Positions 48,308 through 57,864 of a DNA stretch of 64,000 nucleotides are shown here, piece by piece. The notes under the pieces were generated by a model. The model saw nothing but the letters and a program-made list of their open reading frames with translations. It was not told the origin of the DNA and searched no databases. How positions within the stretch are numbered: position 1 is the first letter of the stretch; each line of letters opens with the position of its first letter. The translations under genes were made by a program, and so were the position numbers. Source of the DNA: Pseudofrankia inefficax (GTDB lineage: Bacteria > Actinomycetota > Actinomycetes > Frankiales > Frankiaceae); contig NC_014666.1 in assembly GCF_000166135.1 (NCBI RefSeq), positions 3,534,001-3,598,000 of the forward strand, in the 5' to 3' direction.

Positions 48308-49156
48308 TCACCAACGGGTGCCGCGGACCCAGCGGGTTCGGGGGGCGTGGCGGCGTGGGTCCGGGCCGGCGGCGCGCAGCCTCTGGACGAACGGCAGGGC
48401 CACCAGGGCGCCGAACACGAACCCGACCACGTGTGCCCCGTAGGCAACGGCACCGCCGGAGGACACGCCGATACCGGCGAAATACAGATACTGCAGCACG
48501 AACCAGAACCCGAGCACCAGCCAGGCCGGTAGCCAGAACGGGATGAAGAAAAGGATCGGTACGACACCGATCACCCGGGCGCGTGGGAAAACCACCAGGT
48601 AGGCGCCGAGTACGCCGGCGATTGCGCCCGACGCGCCGATCAGGGTGCTCCGCGAGTCCGGCTGGGCGAACGAGAAGCCATAGGCGGCGACGAACCCGCA
48701 GGCCACATAGAAGAACAGAAACCGCAGCCGGCCCATCCGGTCCTCGACGTTGTTCCCGAAGACGCCGAGAAACAGCATGTTGCCGAGCAGGTGCACCCAG
48801 CTCCCGTGCAGGAACATCGAGGTCAGCACCGACAGGATCGGGTTCTTGTCGAACGTCGGCGGCGAGCTCACCTCGCAGCCGGTCGTGCCGTCCGGGTTGA
48901 GCCCGATCCTCCCGGTGTCCGCGACCGGCAGCTGCTTGTCGGTCATCAGCTCCTTCGGGATCGCCCCCCACTCCTCGAAGAAGCGCCGCTGCTCGCAGAC
49001 GTTCGGGCTGGTGCCCCGGTGCAGGCCCATCACCGCGGTCGACACCGGGGTGAACAGCACGAACACGAGGACGTTCACCGCGATGAGCAGCCAGGTCATG
49101 ACCGGCCGCCGTCTCAGCGGGTTGATGTCGTGGATGGGGATGACCACGCCCGCCAT
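48308..49156 (-). CDS. Rhomboid family intramembrane serine protease
   Basis: 282 residues from ATG. Six membrane helices with the catalytic Ser in TLIGASGAIAGVLGAY (about 170) and the catalytic His in YGAHVVGFVFGAL (about 245). HGSWVHLLGNMLFLGVFGNNVEDRMG is the conserved rhomboid helix 2 motif. A ~70-residue extracytoplasmic loop between helices 1 and 2 contains two Cys. Rhomboids cut membrane proteins within or near the bilayer; its substrate here is not known. Confidence 0.93.
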   Translation of the reverse strand: MAGVVIPIHDINPLRRRPVMTWLLIAVNVLVFVLFTPVSTAVMGLHRGTSPNVCEQRRFFEEWGAIPKELMTDKQLPVADTGRIGLNPDGTTGCEVSSPPTFDKNPILSVLTSMFLHGSWVHLLGNMLFLGVFGNNVEDRMGRLRFLFFYVACGFVAAYGFSFAQPDSRSTLIGASGAIAGVLGAYLVVFPRARVIGVVPILFFIPFWLPAWLVLGFWFVLQYLYFAGIGVSSGGAVAYGAHVVGFVFGALVALPFVQRLRAAGPDPRRHAPRTRWVRGTRW

Positions 49157-49442
49157 CCTGCCGAACCCGGCTGACCCGGGCGCCCGCGGGTCCGTCGCCC
49201 CAACGGTCCCCGCCGCCGGGCACTACGATCGCCGGCTTGCGGCCCTCCGGCTCGCGCGGCCACCGGGCCACCGTCCGGGGCGGGGGAGCGCCCTCGCCGG
49301 CCTGGCTGACCTGGACGGTGACCGGTCGGGGCGACGCCGGGCGGGGCGGTGGCGGGGGCTATGGGCCGGCCGTCGCGCGACGGTGGTCCCTGTCACGTGC
49401 CCAGCGGGAAGCCACGGCGCGGGCGGGGGCATTGTCACTCCC

Positions 49443-50732
49443 GTGCGCCCTGTGAACCCACCGTCGCCGGCCGGCCCGCCCGTGACCTCGGCGCCCGGCG
49501 GCGTGCCCGCCCCGGCGGCCCGGGGTGTGCTGCGCGGCGGCGCCGCGCTGGCGGCGGCCGCGTACGCGTTCGCCGTGACCATGGCCGGCACGACGCTGCC
49601 CACGCCGCTGTACCCCCACTACCGGGCCGAGTTCGGCTTCTCCCAGCTGATGGTCACGGTGATCTTCGCGACGTACGCGGTCGGGGTGATCGCGGCGCTG
49701 CTGCTGTTCGGCCGGCTGTCGGACCGGATCGGCCGCCGAGCCACCCTGCTGCCGGGCCTGGCCGTGTCCGCGGCGAGTGCCGTGGTGTTCCTGCTCGCGG
49801 GCGGCCTGCCGGCGCTGCTCGTCGGGCGGCTGCTGTCCGGCCTGTCCGCCGGAATGTTCACCGGCACCGCGACGGCCGCGATCGTCGACCTCGCGGCGCC
49901 GGGCCGGGCCGGGCGCGCCGCGTTGCTGGCGACGGTGGCGAACATGGGCGGCCTCGGCTGCGGCCCGGTGATCGCGGGCCTGGTCGCCCAGTTCGGCCCG
50001 GCGCCGCTGCGGTGGACGTTCGTCGTCGACCTGGCGCTGCTGATTCCCGCCGCGCTGGCCGTGCTGCTGCTGCCGGAGACGGTGTCGCCGGCGGCCCGGG
50101 CCGCGAACCGGGCCGCCGGCGGCCGGCTGGTGTCCCGGCCGCGGGTGCCCGCCGCGGCGCGGGTGGTCTTCGTCCGGGCGGCGCTCGCCGGGTTCGCCGG
50201 TTTCGCGGTGCTCGGCATGTTCACCGCGGTGTCCCCGGCGTTCCTCGGCCAGGTGCTCCACCAGCATGACCCGCTGGTCACCGGGCTGGTGGTGGCCGCC
50301 GTGTTCGCCGCGTCGGCGGCCGGCCAGGCACTGGCCCGCCGGACCGGGCCGGCGTCCGGGCTGTGGCTCGGCTGCGGGGCGCTGCTCGTCGGCCTCGCCG
50401 CCGTCGCGCTGGCACTGGTGTTCGCCTCGCTGCCGCTGCTGGTCGTCGGCGGGGTCGTCACCGGGGCCGGCCAGGGGCTCAGCTTCGCCGCGGGGCTCGG
50501 CGCGCTGCTCGCCGCCGCGCCGCCGGCCGCCCGCGGCGAGACGTCGTCGGCGTTCTTCGTGGTGGCCTACGTCGCCATCTCGGTGCCGGTGGTCGGCATC
50601 GGCGTGCTGGCCGAGCTGACCGCGCTGCGGACCGCCGGACTGGCGTTCATCGTGGTCGTCGCGGCCCTGGTCGTGACGGTTCTCGCGCTGCTGCGCCGCG
50701 GCCGGACCGGCGGCGACGCCCCAGCCGAGTAG
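49443..50732 (+). CDS. MFS transporter
   Basis: 429 residues from GTG 49443 (GTG 49452 possible). Twelve membrane helices, motif A FGRLSDRIGRRATLLPGL, and a motif near VGRLLSGLSAGMFTGTATAAIVDLA. The early TTLPTPLYPHYRAEFGFSQ segment is typical of a sugar/drug efflux subfamily of actinobacteria. The sequence after ~residue 205 is low in order (cytoplasmic loop). The gene is divergent from the rhomboid gene and is followed by bioA with an 87-base gap. Substrate unknown. Confidence 0.88.
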   Translation: MRPVNPPSPAGPPVTSAPGGVPAPAARGVLRGGAALAAAAYAFAVTMAGTTLPTPLYPHYRAEFGFSQLMVTVIFATYAVGVIAALLLFGRLSDRIGRRATLLPGLAVSAASAVVFLLAGGLPALLVGRLLSGLSAGMFTGTATAAIVDLAAPGRAGRAALLATVANMGGLGCGPVIAGLVAQFGPAPLRWTFVVDLALLIPAALAVLLLPETVSPAARAANRAAGGRLVSRPRVPAAARVVFVRAALAGFAGFAVLGMFTAVSPAFLGQVLHQHDPLVTGLVVAAVFAASAAGQALARRTGPASGLWLGCGALLVGLAAVALALVFASLPLLVVGGVVTGAGQGLSFAAGLGALLAAAPPAARGETSSAFFVVAYVAISVPVVGIGVLAELTALRTAGLAFIVVVAALVVTVLALLRRGRTGGDAPAE

Positions 50733-50819
50733 GCCCAGGCGCCCCGGCGGCGGCGGGGGGCGGTGGCCCATCCCCTCTGGGGCACAGGTCACGCGCGGGG
50801 ATCCGGCAGAGTAAGGCGG

Positions 50820-52175
50820 GTGGAGCTGCTGAACACCCCGACGGTGAGCGACCAGGACCGCGGTGGCCCGGACCCGCGTGGCAGTGCCGCGGCACGGCTG
50901 GTGGCGCGGGACCGGGCGGTCGTCTGGCACCCGTACGCGGCCGCCGGAGCCGCCGCGGGCGGCCCGCTGTTCGCGGTCGCGTCGGCGTCCGGGGTGCGTC
51001 TGCGGCTGACCGACGGGCGTGAGCTGATCGACGGGATGTCGTCGTGGTGGGCCGCGATCCACGGCTACCGCCACCCGGTGCTCGACGCCGCGGCGCACGC
51101 GCAGCTCGACACGATGGCCCACGTCATGTTCGGCGGGCTCACCCACGAGCCGGCGGTCCGGCTGGCCGAGACGCTGGTCGCGATCACCCCGGCACCGCTG
51201 GCGAAGGTGTTCCTGTGTGACTCGGGGTCAGTCTCCGTCGAGGTCGCGATCAAGATGGCGCTGCAGTACTGGCTCGGCCGGGGCCGGCCCCGGCGCACCC
51301 GCCTGCTGACCGTGCGGCGCGGCTACCACGGCGACACCTCCGGCGCGATGGCCGTCTGCGACCCGGACGGCGGGATGCACCACCTCTTCACTGGCCTGCT
51401 CTCGCGCCACCTGTTCGCGCCGGCGCCGCCCTGCGGGTTCGACGAGCCGTGCACCGACGCGCACGTGGCGCCGTTCGCGGCGCTGCTGGCCGCCCACGCC
51501 GACGAGACGGCCGCCGTCATCCTCGAGCCGGTGCTGCAGGGCACCGGCGCGATGCGCGGCTACCACCCGGGCTTCCTGACCCGGGTCCGCGAGCTGTGCG
51601 ACGAGCACGGCGTGCTCCTGATCGCCGACGAGATCGCCACCGGGTTCGGCCGGACCGGCGAGCTGTTCGGCTGCGACCACGCGGGCATCAGCCCGGACAT
51701 CATGTGCGTCGGCAAGGCCCTCACCGGCGGCTACCTGACCATGGCGGCGACGCTGTGCACCGACGAGGTCGCCGACGGGGTCTGCGCCTCGGAGGCCGGG
51801 GCCTTCATGCACGGCCCGACGTTCATGGCCAACCCGCTCGCGGCCGCGATCGCCAGCGCGAACCTCGAGCTCCTGCTCGGCTCGCCCTGGCGCGAGACCG
51901 TCCGGCGGATCGAGGCCGAGCTCGCCGCCGGACTCGCCCCGGCCGCCGAGCTGCCCGGCGTCGCCGAGGTGCGCACGCTGGGCGCCGTCGGTGTCATCGA
52001 GACCCGCGAGCCGGTCGACATGGCCGTCATCCAGCCCCGGCTCGTCGAGCTGGGCGTCTGGGTCCGCCCGTTCGGCCGTCTCGTCTACACGATGCCGCCC
52101 TACGTCACCGGCACCGCGGACATCGCCACTCTCACCGCCGCGATGGTCGAGGCCGTCGCGACGGCCTCGCGCTGA
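50820..52175 (+). CDS. bioA: Adenosylmethionine-8-amino-7-oxononanoate aminotransferase
   Basis: 451 residues from GTG 50820. BioA uses SAM to transaminate KAPA to DAPA, with PLP, in biotin synthesis. WHPYA near the start, [16 protein letters not shown] (the substrate tyrosine/tryptophan region), [45 protein letters not shown] and the PLP lysine in [16 protein letters not shown] are all in place. No other bio gene is in the window. The palindrome downstream at 52240 is after the gene and does not belong to its promoter. Confidence 0.94.
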   Translation: MELLNTPTVSDQDRGGPDPRGSAAARLVARDRAVVWHPYAAAGAAAGGPLFAVASASGVRLRLTDGRELIDGMSSWWAAIHGYRHPVLDAAAHAQLDTMAHVMFGGLTHEPAVRLAETLVAITPAPLAKVFLCDSGSVSVEVAIKMALQYWLGRGRPRRTRLLTVRRGYHGDTSGAMAVCDPDGGMHHLFTGLLSRHLFAPAPPCGFDEPCTDAHVAPFAALLAAHADETAAVILEPVLQGTGAMRGYHPGFLTRVRELCDEHGVLLIADEIATGFGRTGELFGCDHAGISPDIMCVGKALTGGYLTMAATLCTDEVADGVCASEAGAFMHGPTFMANPLAAAIASANLELLLGSPWRETVRRIEAELAAGLAPAAELPGVAEVRTLGAVGVIETREPVDMAVIQPRLVELGVWVRPFGRLVYTMPPYVTGTADIATLTAAMVEAVATASR

Positions 52176-52239
52176 CGGGCCGGCGCGGCCCGGCCCGGCG
52201 ACGCTCGCCTGGCGGGCTCACCCGACAGCCCACAAGATA

Positions 52240-52280
52240 GTCAACGATGTTGACGTCGGCCCCGCGGCGCGCCGTAATCT
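52240..52280 (+). promoter_or_regulatory. Putative promoter overlapped by a perfect palindrome
   Basis: GTCAAC-GAT-GTTGAC (52240-52254) is a perfect 6-3-6 inverted repeat. Its right arm supplies a -35-like TTGACG (52250-52255), followed after 19 bp by TAATCT (52275-52280), a good -10. This is the classic arrangement of a repressor blocking RNA polymerase. It would drive the small frame at 52444 and the diguanylate cyclase. Confidence 0.5.
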
Positions 52281-52443
52281 TGGTGCGGGGGTTGGGCGCC
52301 GGGCGGGCGCCCGTGGATCGGCTGTGATCTGCTGGTGAAGACCACTGTGTTCCTAGGGTCACCGCGGCGCCGGGTGTGACGCCGTTGGAGGCTGGTAGGG
52401 AGCGACTTGTTCACGCAGGTCAGCGCTCGATTTGGGTGTTCAG

Positions 52444-52596
52444 ATGGTCGCTGTGCGTAAATCGATTCCCGTCGGTCGCTACCTAAGGCAACAGATTCCA
52501 GGCGTCCGCGAAGTGGTTGCCCATACCGCTCTGGACTTCGTACTCTTTGTTCTCAGCAGAGCACAGGGAGTAGCACTACCCCCAGGGGGGCAATGA
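52444..52596 (+). CDS. Possible 50-residue small protein coupled to diguanylate cyclase
   Basis: An ATG-started frame of 50 codons whose TGA overlaps the ATG of the next gene (ATGA), a sign of translational coupling. It would encode a basic start (VRKSIPVGRYLRQQ) and a moderately hydrophobic segment (TALDFVLFVLSRA). Against it: no clear Shine-Dalgarno and only about half of the third positions are G/C, unlike the genes around. It may be a real small regulatory peptide or merely an open stretch of a lower-GC leader. Confidence 0.35.
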   Translation: MVAVRKSIPVGRYLRQQIPGVREVVAHTALDFVLFVLSRAQGVALPPGGQ

Positions 52597-54653
52597 ACCG
52601 GCGATATCCCGCCCTGGACCTGGACGAGGAAGGCCGATGCCCCGTGGCCACAGCGACCGACGGTCCCACCTCCTGCGACGGCAGTGAGGCTCTCGGCCCG
52701 GCCCGGCCCGGCGCACCGCGCGAACCCGGCCCGAACGGTGACGCGCGTGACGGCGTCGGCCCGCGTCCTTCCAGCGGGCCTGGGCACGGCCCGGAGACCG
52801 CTCTGCCGGCTGGACCAGGCCTTGGACCCGCGACGTCGTCCGACATGGCCTCGCGGTCCTGGTGGCGACCGGTTCAGCTCCGCCTTCCGGCTCCCCGGGC
52901 GCTGGCCAGATGGCGGGTCTTACCCTGGCGGCCCGCCGCGGCCGGCCGGATCGTCGTGCCGCTCGCGGCGGACGGCGGCTGGGTCGTCGACACACCGGCT
53001 GTCGGCCTGCCGACGATCCCGGCCGGCCCCGAGGCCGCCAGATCCGAGGCCGCGAGAACCGAGCCCGCCCGGCCCCTGCCCGCCAGGCCTGAGCCCGCCC
53101 GGGCGGCGGCCGCCTGGCCGCACCCCCGAACGGACCGCCCACCCGCCAGTGCCATCGTCGGCGCGTCGGCCCGCCGCCTGCCCGCCCGGCCCGCGCCGGC
53201 CGTCCCGCCCGCCGAGCCCGGGATCGCCCGCCCCGCGACGGCGCTCGACCTCGACCCGGGCGCGCCGCCACCGCGGGCCGGGCAGCCCGGCTGGCGGCTG
53301 GCCGGCCTGGGCGTCCTGTGGCTCGCCCTGGCGGTGAGCGGGTTCGCCAGGCTGACGGTCCGGCCCGCCGACGCGGCGACTTTCGCCACGCTGCTCGCCT
53401 TCGCGGCCCTCGCGCTGCTGACCGCCCGCCCGGCCGGCGCGACCGGCGGCCGCGACCGCGGCCTGGTCGTCGTCTGGACGCTGCCGGTCGCGCTGCTGCT
53501 GCCCCCGGCCTACGCACTGGTCGCTCATCTGCCGCTGTGCCTGCTGCGGACGGGCGGGTGGGCCCGCTGGGGCCAGCCCCCGGCGGTGCCCGGGCCGAGC
53601 CTGGCCGGCGGCTCGGGGGAGCCTGGCCTGAGCCTCGGCAGGCGGGCGGCGCGCCTGCCGTCGCGGCCGCGGGTCCAGGACGCGCTCGCGCTCGGCGCGG
53701 CCGGCGCGGCGGCGAGCTGGCTGCACGGTTTTCTCGCCCCGGCCACCGGCTCGTACACGGCGGACGACCTGACCGGCTCGCCGGTGCGGCTGGCCGGCCT
53801 CGCGGCGGCCGCTGGCGGGTTCGCGCTGGTCCGCGGGCTTCTGCTGCCCGGCGTGACCCGGAGCCTCTGGTCGCGCGGCGAGCGCCAGCGGGGCGCGCCG
53901 CGCGGAGCCGTCCCGGTGGCCGGCGTGGTGCTGCTGGGGCTGACCGAGCTGTGCGCCGCGGTCGCGGTGGCGGCGCTGTGGGTGGCGAACCCGCTGCTCA
54001 TGCTCACCGCCGCGCCGCCGGCGCTGCTGCTGGCGCGCAGCCTGCCGCCCGACGAGCTGCTCGCCGCCGCCCGCACCGACCCGAAGACCGGCCTCGCGAA
54101 CGTCACCTGGTGGCGGGAGGTCGCCGACGCCGAGCTCGTCCGCGCGCGCCGCGCCGGCCGCCCGCTCTCGGTGCTGCTCGTCGACATCGACCACTTCAAG
54201 CAGGTCAACGACAGGCACGGCCACCTGTTCGGCGACACCGTCCTGGTGGCGGTCGCCGAGGCGCTGCGGGCGGCGACGCGGCCGTGGGACCTGGTCGGCC
54301 GGTTCGGTGGCGAGGAGTTCGTCGTCCTGCTCGCCGAGGTCGACCTGGTGACGGCCGCGGAGATCGCCGAGCGGATCCGCCGGCAGGTGGCGGCGACCCG
54401 CTGCCCGCTGGATCCGAGCGCGCTCGACGGCGACGCGGTCGGTGTCACCGTCTCGGTCGGCGCGGCGGTCTGCGGGCACTCCGCCGGCCTGGCCGGGGCG
54501 CTCGAGGCCGCCGACGCGGCCCTCTACCGGGCGAAGGCCGCCGGCCGCAACCGGATCCGCCTCGCGGACCCGGTCGTGCCGGTCGTGCGGGCCGAGCCCG
54601 CCGGTGAGCCCGGCCCGGCGCAGCTTCCCGTCCAGGCGGCCCAGCCCGACTGA
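52593..54653 (+). CDS. Membrane-bound diguanylate cyclase (GGDEF)
   Basis: 686 residues from ATG. The first ~220 residues are Pro/Ala/Arg-rich and lack recognisable domains. About six membrane helices follow (about 230-490). The GGDEF domain has RAGRPLSVLLVDIDHFKQVNDRHGHLFGD and the active-site motif GRFGGEEFVVLL (about 570). The inhibitory I-site RPWD lies five residues before GGEEF, so product inhibition is likely. It makes c-di-GMP from two GTP. No EAL domain. The overlap with the small frame and the upstream palindrome promoter suggest co-regulation. Confidence 0.93.
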   Translation: MNRRYPALDLDEEGRCPVATATDGPTSCDGSEALGPARPGAPREPGPNGDARDGVGPRPSSGPGHGPETALPAGPGLGPATSSDMASRSWWRPVQLRLPAPRALARWRVLPWRPAAAGRIVVPLAADGGWVVDTPAVGLPTIPAGPEAARSEAARTEPARPLPARPEPARAAAAWPHPRTDRPPASAIVGASARRLPARPAPAVPPAEPGIARPATALDLDPGAPPPRAGQPGWRLAGLGVLWLALAVSGFARLTVRPADAATFATLLAFAALALLTARPAGATGGRDRGLVVVWTLPVALLLPPAYALVAHLPLCLLRTGGWARWGQPPAVPGPSLAGGSGEPGLSLGRRAARLPSRPRVQDALALGAAGAAASWLHGFLAPATGSYTADDLTGSPVRLAGLAAAAGGFALVRGLLLPGVTRSLWSRGERQRGAPRGAVPVAGVVLLGLTELCAAVAVAALWVANPLLMLTAAPPALLLARSLPPDELLAAARTDPKTGLANVTWWREVADAELVRARRAGRPLSVLLVDIDHFKQVNDRHGHLFGDTVLVAVAEALRAATRPWDLVGRFGGEEFVVLLAEVDLVTAAEIAERIRRQVAATRCPLDPSALDGDAVGVTVSVGAAVCGHSAGLAGALEAADAALYRAKAAGRNRIRLADPVVPVVRAEPAGEPGPAQLPVQAAQPD

Positions 54654-54686
54654 CCGGGCTCCGTCCGTGCCGTCCGGTGGACCTCC

Positions 54687-55520
54687 TCAGCGGGCGCGGT
54701 GGGCGGCCTGGACGGTGTTGCGCAGCAGCAGCATGGTCGTGACCGGCCCGACGCCGCCGGGCACCGGGGTCAGCGCACCGGCGACGCCGGCGATCGCGTC
54801 CGCGTCGACGTCCCCGACCAGCCCCTCGTCGGTCACGTTCGTGCCGACGTCGATGACGGTCGCCCCCGGCCGCACGAACCCGGCGCCGACCAGCTTCGGA
54901 CGGCCGACGGCCGCGACCACGATGTCGGCCTCGTGCGCCACCGTCGCCAGGTCCCTGGTGCGGGAGTGGCAGACCGTCACGGTGGCGTCCTCGGCCAGCA
55001 GGAGCAGCGCCGCCGGCTTCCCGACCACCGGGCTGCGGCCGATCACGCAGGCCCGCGCGCCGGCCATCGGGACGTCGCCACGGCGCAGGATCTCGACCAC
55101 GGCGGCGGCGGTCGCCGGGGCGAACGCCGGCAGGCCCAGCGCCAGCCGGCCGAGGCTGGTCGGGTTCATCCCGTCGACGTCCTTCGACGCCGGAATGCGG
55201 GCGCCGACCTCGTCGGCAGTCATCCCGGCCGGAAGTGGCGTCTGGGCCAGAATCCCATGGACGGCGGGGTCGGCGGCCAGCCGGCCGAGGGTCTCCGTCA
55301 GCTCGTCGGGTTTGCCGGACAGCTGGTGGCGCTGGCAGGCCACCCCGACGCGCCCGGCGGTCTGTTCGATGACCCGCGCGAAGGACAACGCCGCCCGGTC
55401 GTCGCCCGGCAGTACCACGGCCAGCGTCGGCGTGACACCTGCCTCGGCGAGCAACGCCACCTCGTCGACGACATGCCGGCCGATCTCGGCGGCCATCGCC
55501 CGTCCGTCCAGAAGCCTCAT
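54687..55520 (-). CDS. folD: FolD-like methylenetetrahydrofolate dehydrogenase/cyclohydrolase with altered active site
   Basis: 277 residues from ATG 55520 with AGGGAACGG upstream. FolD converts methylene-THF to formyl-THF. The fold is clear: [63 protein letters not shown] and [19 protein letters not shown]. However, the catalytic block, YVxxKxK in standard FolD, reads FARVIEQ here, so Tyr and both Lys are replaced, and the CTP loop before the NAD domain reads APATAAA. Cyclohydrolase activity is therefore doubtful. It may be a dehydrogenase-only enzyme or a paralogue of another role. A canonical folD is expected elsewhere in the genome. Confidence 0.85.
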   Translation of the reverse strand: MRLLDGRAMAAEIGRHVVDEVALLAEAGVTPTLAVVLPGDDRAALSFARVIEQTAGRVGVACQRHQLSGKPDELTETLGRLAADPAVHGILAQTPLPAGMTADEVGARIPASKDVDGMNPTSLGRLALGLPAFAPATAAAVVEILRRGDVPMAGARACVIGRSPVVGKPAALLLLAEDATVTVCHSRTRDLATVAHEADIVVAAVGRPKLVGAGFVRPGATVIDVGTNVTDEGLVGDVDADAIAGVAGALTPVPGGVGPVTTMLLLRNTVQAAHRAR

Positions 55521-55654
55521 GGTCGCATCCGTTCCCTGGTTGTCCGCGCGTCCTCGCCGCCTGAGAACCCTCCCGGGCAGAATCCGTTCGCCGGCACGGT
55601 AACAATCAGGCCGCCGAACTTCCGGGACAAAGGCCGGATGCCGTGGCTTCCCTG

Positions 55655-56032
55655 TCAGCCGGCCTGGTCCGGCCGTGCCACCTGATCGGCGAGCCGGGGC
55701 GGGGCCTGCAGGCAGTAGGAGTCGGTCAGCAGCTCCGCGAGCTCGTCCCAGTCGGTGTCGTCGCCCAGGACCAGCCCGACGACGTTCTCCCCCCACGACG
55801 CCCGGAAATACGGCGCGCCCAGCCGCTCGAACGCCATCAGCTCGGACGGCTCGGCGCGGAAGGTGATCCTGAACAGCTGGTCCTCACCGCCGAACACGTG
55901 CGCGACCGTGGCCCCGCCGACCCGCCAGCGCACCCCCGCCCAGGCCTCCTCCTCCTGGCAGTCGGGAAAGCCGCCCAGCAGCGAGCCAAGTCGCCTGATG
56001 ATCTCGGCCGGCACGGGCGGACGCTCTGGCAT
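55655..56032 (-). CDS. MmcQ/YjbR family protein
   Basis: 125 residues from ATG 56032. The family look is clear: [75 protein letters not shown]. This small fold (DNA-binding-like double-wing) has no defined enzymatic role. It is 135 bases upstream of folD on the same strand, possibly one transcript. Longer in-frame starts exist but have no family residues. Confidence 0.85.
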   Translation of the reverse strand: MPERPPVPAEIIRRLGSLLGGFPDCQEEEAWAGVRWRVGGATVAHVFGGEDQLFRITFRAEPSELMAFERLGAPYFRASWGENVVGLVLGDDTDWDELAELLTDSYCLQAPPRLADQVARPDQAG

Positions 56033-56156
56033 GGCCCGAAATCTGCCACACGGCACCGACAGTTCGCGGCGTCGCGGTGTCTTGCGGTCGATTGACCGAA
56101 GCGGACACGGTGTCCGATAGCGCAGCATCATGGACCTCTAGGCGGATGGAGCTGCG

Positions 56157-56933
56157 ATGGACACCGGTAGCGAAGGTCACCAGGTCGTCGGCCGTGCGGC
56201 CGCGACGCGGACGGTCCTCGGCCGTGGCCGGCCACGGGCCCGACGCCGGGTGGTCGGCGGTCCCGGCGGCCGAAGGACCGCGGCCGGACCGGCGCTCGGC
56301 GTACTGATCGCCGTGACGATCGCCGCCTGCTCCGGGTCGAGTGGCGCCTCGGGCTCGACCGGCGCCTCGACGGCGCCGCCGGCCACGTCGGCGAGCGCCG
56401 GCTCCGGCACCGGCGCGCCGACGGGCGGCCCCGCCACGACGAGCCCGGTCACGGCGACCGTCACACCCGCCGTCCCGACCTGCCCGTCGTCGTCGCTGTC
56501 GGCGAAGTTCCAGAACTCCGACGGCGCGGCGGGCACCGTGTACGACGAGATGGCCCTGACGAACACCGGCAGGACGCGCTGCGCCGTCGAGGGCTATCCC
56601 GGCGTCTCACTGCTGGACGCGGCGGGCCACCAGCTCGGCGCTCCCGCCGACCGGGTGCCGCCCGGCCAGTCGACCGGCCTCGCGGGCGAGAGCGGTGGGC
56701 GGATCGCGCTCGCGCCGGGTGGCCTGCTCGTCTTCACCGTGCTGATGACCCAGCCGGGGGTGCTGCCGGGCTGCCTGACCCCCGACAGCATGGCCAAGGC
56801 GTTCACGATGCGGATCTACCCACCGGACAACACCGTTGCCCTGCTGGTGGCCATCAACGGCGCCGAGGGCACGCTGGCCTGCGCGGACCCGGCGGTCCAC
56901 GAGCTGCGGGTCACCACCGTCGGCGCGGTCTGA
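56157..56933 (+). CDS. DUF4232 lipoprotein
   Basis: 258 residues from ATG. An Arg-rich N-terminus and a hydrophobic stretch ALGVLIAVTIAAC with the lipobox Cys (about 59) mark a lipoprotein; the n-region is unusually long (~45 residues), so the true start could be downstream. A Ser/Gly/Thr/Pro-rich linker precedes the DUF4232 domain with MALTNTGRTRCAVEGYPGVSLLDAAG and VLPGCLTPDS, and Cys pairs likely to be bonded. Function unknown; such proteins are common on the actinobacterial surface. Confidence 0.78.
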   Translation: MDTGSEGHQVVGRAAATRTVLGRGRPRARRRVVGGPGGRRTAAGPALGVLIAVTIAACSGSSGASGSTGASTAPPATSASAGSGTGAPTGGPATTSPVTATVTPAVPTCPSSSLSAKFQNSDGAAGTVYDEMALTNTGRTRCAVEGYPGVSLLDAAGHQLGAPADRVPPGQSTGLAGESGGRIALAPGGLLVFTVLMTQPGVLPGCLTPDSMAKAFTMRIYPPDNTVALLVAINGAEGTLACADPAVHELRVTTVGAV

Positions 56934-56989
56934 GCCGCACGCGCCGGCGCGAAGGTGACCCGTCCGGCCGGGCCCCGCGCCCCGGCCGG

Positions 56990-56995
56990 TAGGTT
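56990..56995 (+). promoter_or_regulatory. Putative -10 (TAGGTT) for ung
   Basis: TAGGTT lies eight bases before GTG 57004, the same leaderless geometry as for tyrA. No clear -35. Confidence 0.3.
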
Positions 56996-57003
56996 GATCC
57001 ATC

Positions 57004-57681
57004 GTGTCAGGACAACCGTTGCGGGAGCTGGTCGAGCCCGGCTGGGCCGACGCGCTGGAGCCGGTCGCCGAGCGGGTCGCGGCCATGGGCGACTTCCTGC
57101 GCGCCGAGATCGCGGCCGGGCGTACCTACCTGCCGGCCGGGCCGAACGTGCTGCGCGCCTTCCAGCAGCCGTTCGACGAGGTGCGGGTGCTGATCGTCGG
57201 GCAGGACCCGTACCCGACGCCCGGCATGGCCATCGGCCTCAGCTTCGCGGTCGCGCCCGACATCCGGCGCCTCCCGGGCAGCCTGGTCAACATCTTCCAG
57301 GAGCTGCGCGCCGACGTCGGCGTGCAGGAGCCGTCGAACGGTGACCTGTCGGCGTGGACCGGCCAGGGCGTGCTCCTGCTGAACAGGGCGCTGACGACGG
57401 CACCCCGCCAGCCCGGCTCGCACCGGGGCAAGGGCTGGGAGGAGATCACCGAGCAGGCGATCCGGGCGCTGGCCGGGCGCGGCAAACCGCTGGTGGCGAT
57501 CCTGTGGGGCGCGGACGCGCGCGGCCTGCGCCCGTTCCTGGCGGGCATCCCGACGATCGAGTCGGCCCACCCGTCGCCCCGCTCGGCGGACCGTGGCTTC
57601 TTCGGCTCCCGACCGTTCAGCCGGGCGAACGACCTGCTGCTGAGCCAGGGCGCCCAGCCCGTCGACTGGCGCCTGCCCTGA
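57004..57681 (+). CDS. ung: Uracil-DNA glycosylase (family 1)
   Basis: 225 residues from GTG. Ung excises uracil from DNA. Motif A is [19 protein letters not shown] (catalytic Asp at about 66), with the usual His after Tyr replaced by Pro, a form common in actinobacteria. [10 protein letters not shown] and the leucine-loop HPSPRS complete the site. About 190 bases downstream it converges on the XRE regulator, with a 75-bp palindromic repeat between. Confidence 0.95.
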   Translation: MSGQPLRELVEPGWADALEPVAERVAAMGDFLRAEIAAGRTYLPAGPNVLRAFQQPFDEVRVLIVGQDPYPTPGMAIGLSFAVAPDIRRLPGSLVNIFQELRADVGVQEPSNGDLSAWTGQGVLLLNRALTTAPRQPGSHRGKGWEEITEQAIRALAGRGKPLVAILWGADARGLRPFLAGIPTIESAHPSPRSADRGFFGSRPFSRANDLLLSQGAQPVDWRLP

Positions 57682-57722
57682 CCGATCTCGCGGATGAGCC
57701 CGCGGGCCTGGCGGCCGGTCCT

Positions 57723-57797
57723 TGATCGCGGCTTTGGCCCTCCCGGGGTCGTGACCAGGCCGTTTCCGCAACCATCCGAGGGCCCAAACCGCGATCA
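57723..57797. repeat. 75-bp dispersed palindromic repeat, copy 2
   Basis: Same length, ends (TGATCGCGG ... CCGCGATCA) and core (GACCAGGCC, CCGAGGG) as copy 1 at 11574-11648. The arms of about 20 bp pair nearly perfectly. Located between the converging ung and XRE genes. Confidence 0.75.
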
Positions 57798-57864
57798 CCA
57801 GCACCAGCGGGCCGACGAGAAACGGCTGGCGGCTGTGGCGGGCCGCGCGGGCCAGGGGCCGGGG

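Noticed and set aside
57190-57260. Active-site mutation in ung (GQDPYP instead of GQDPYH)
   Set aside because: The Pro form is common among actinobacterial uracil-DNA glycosylases, and catalytic Asp and HPSP are intact.
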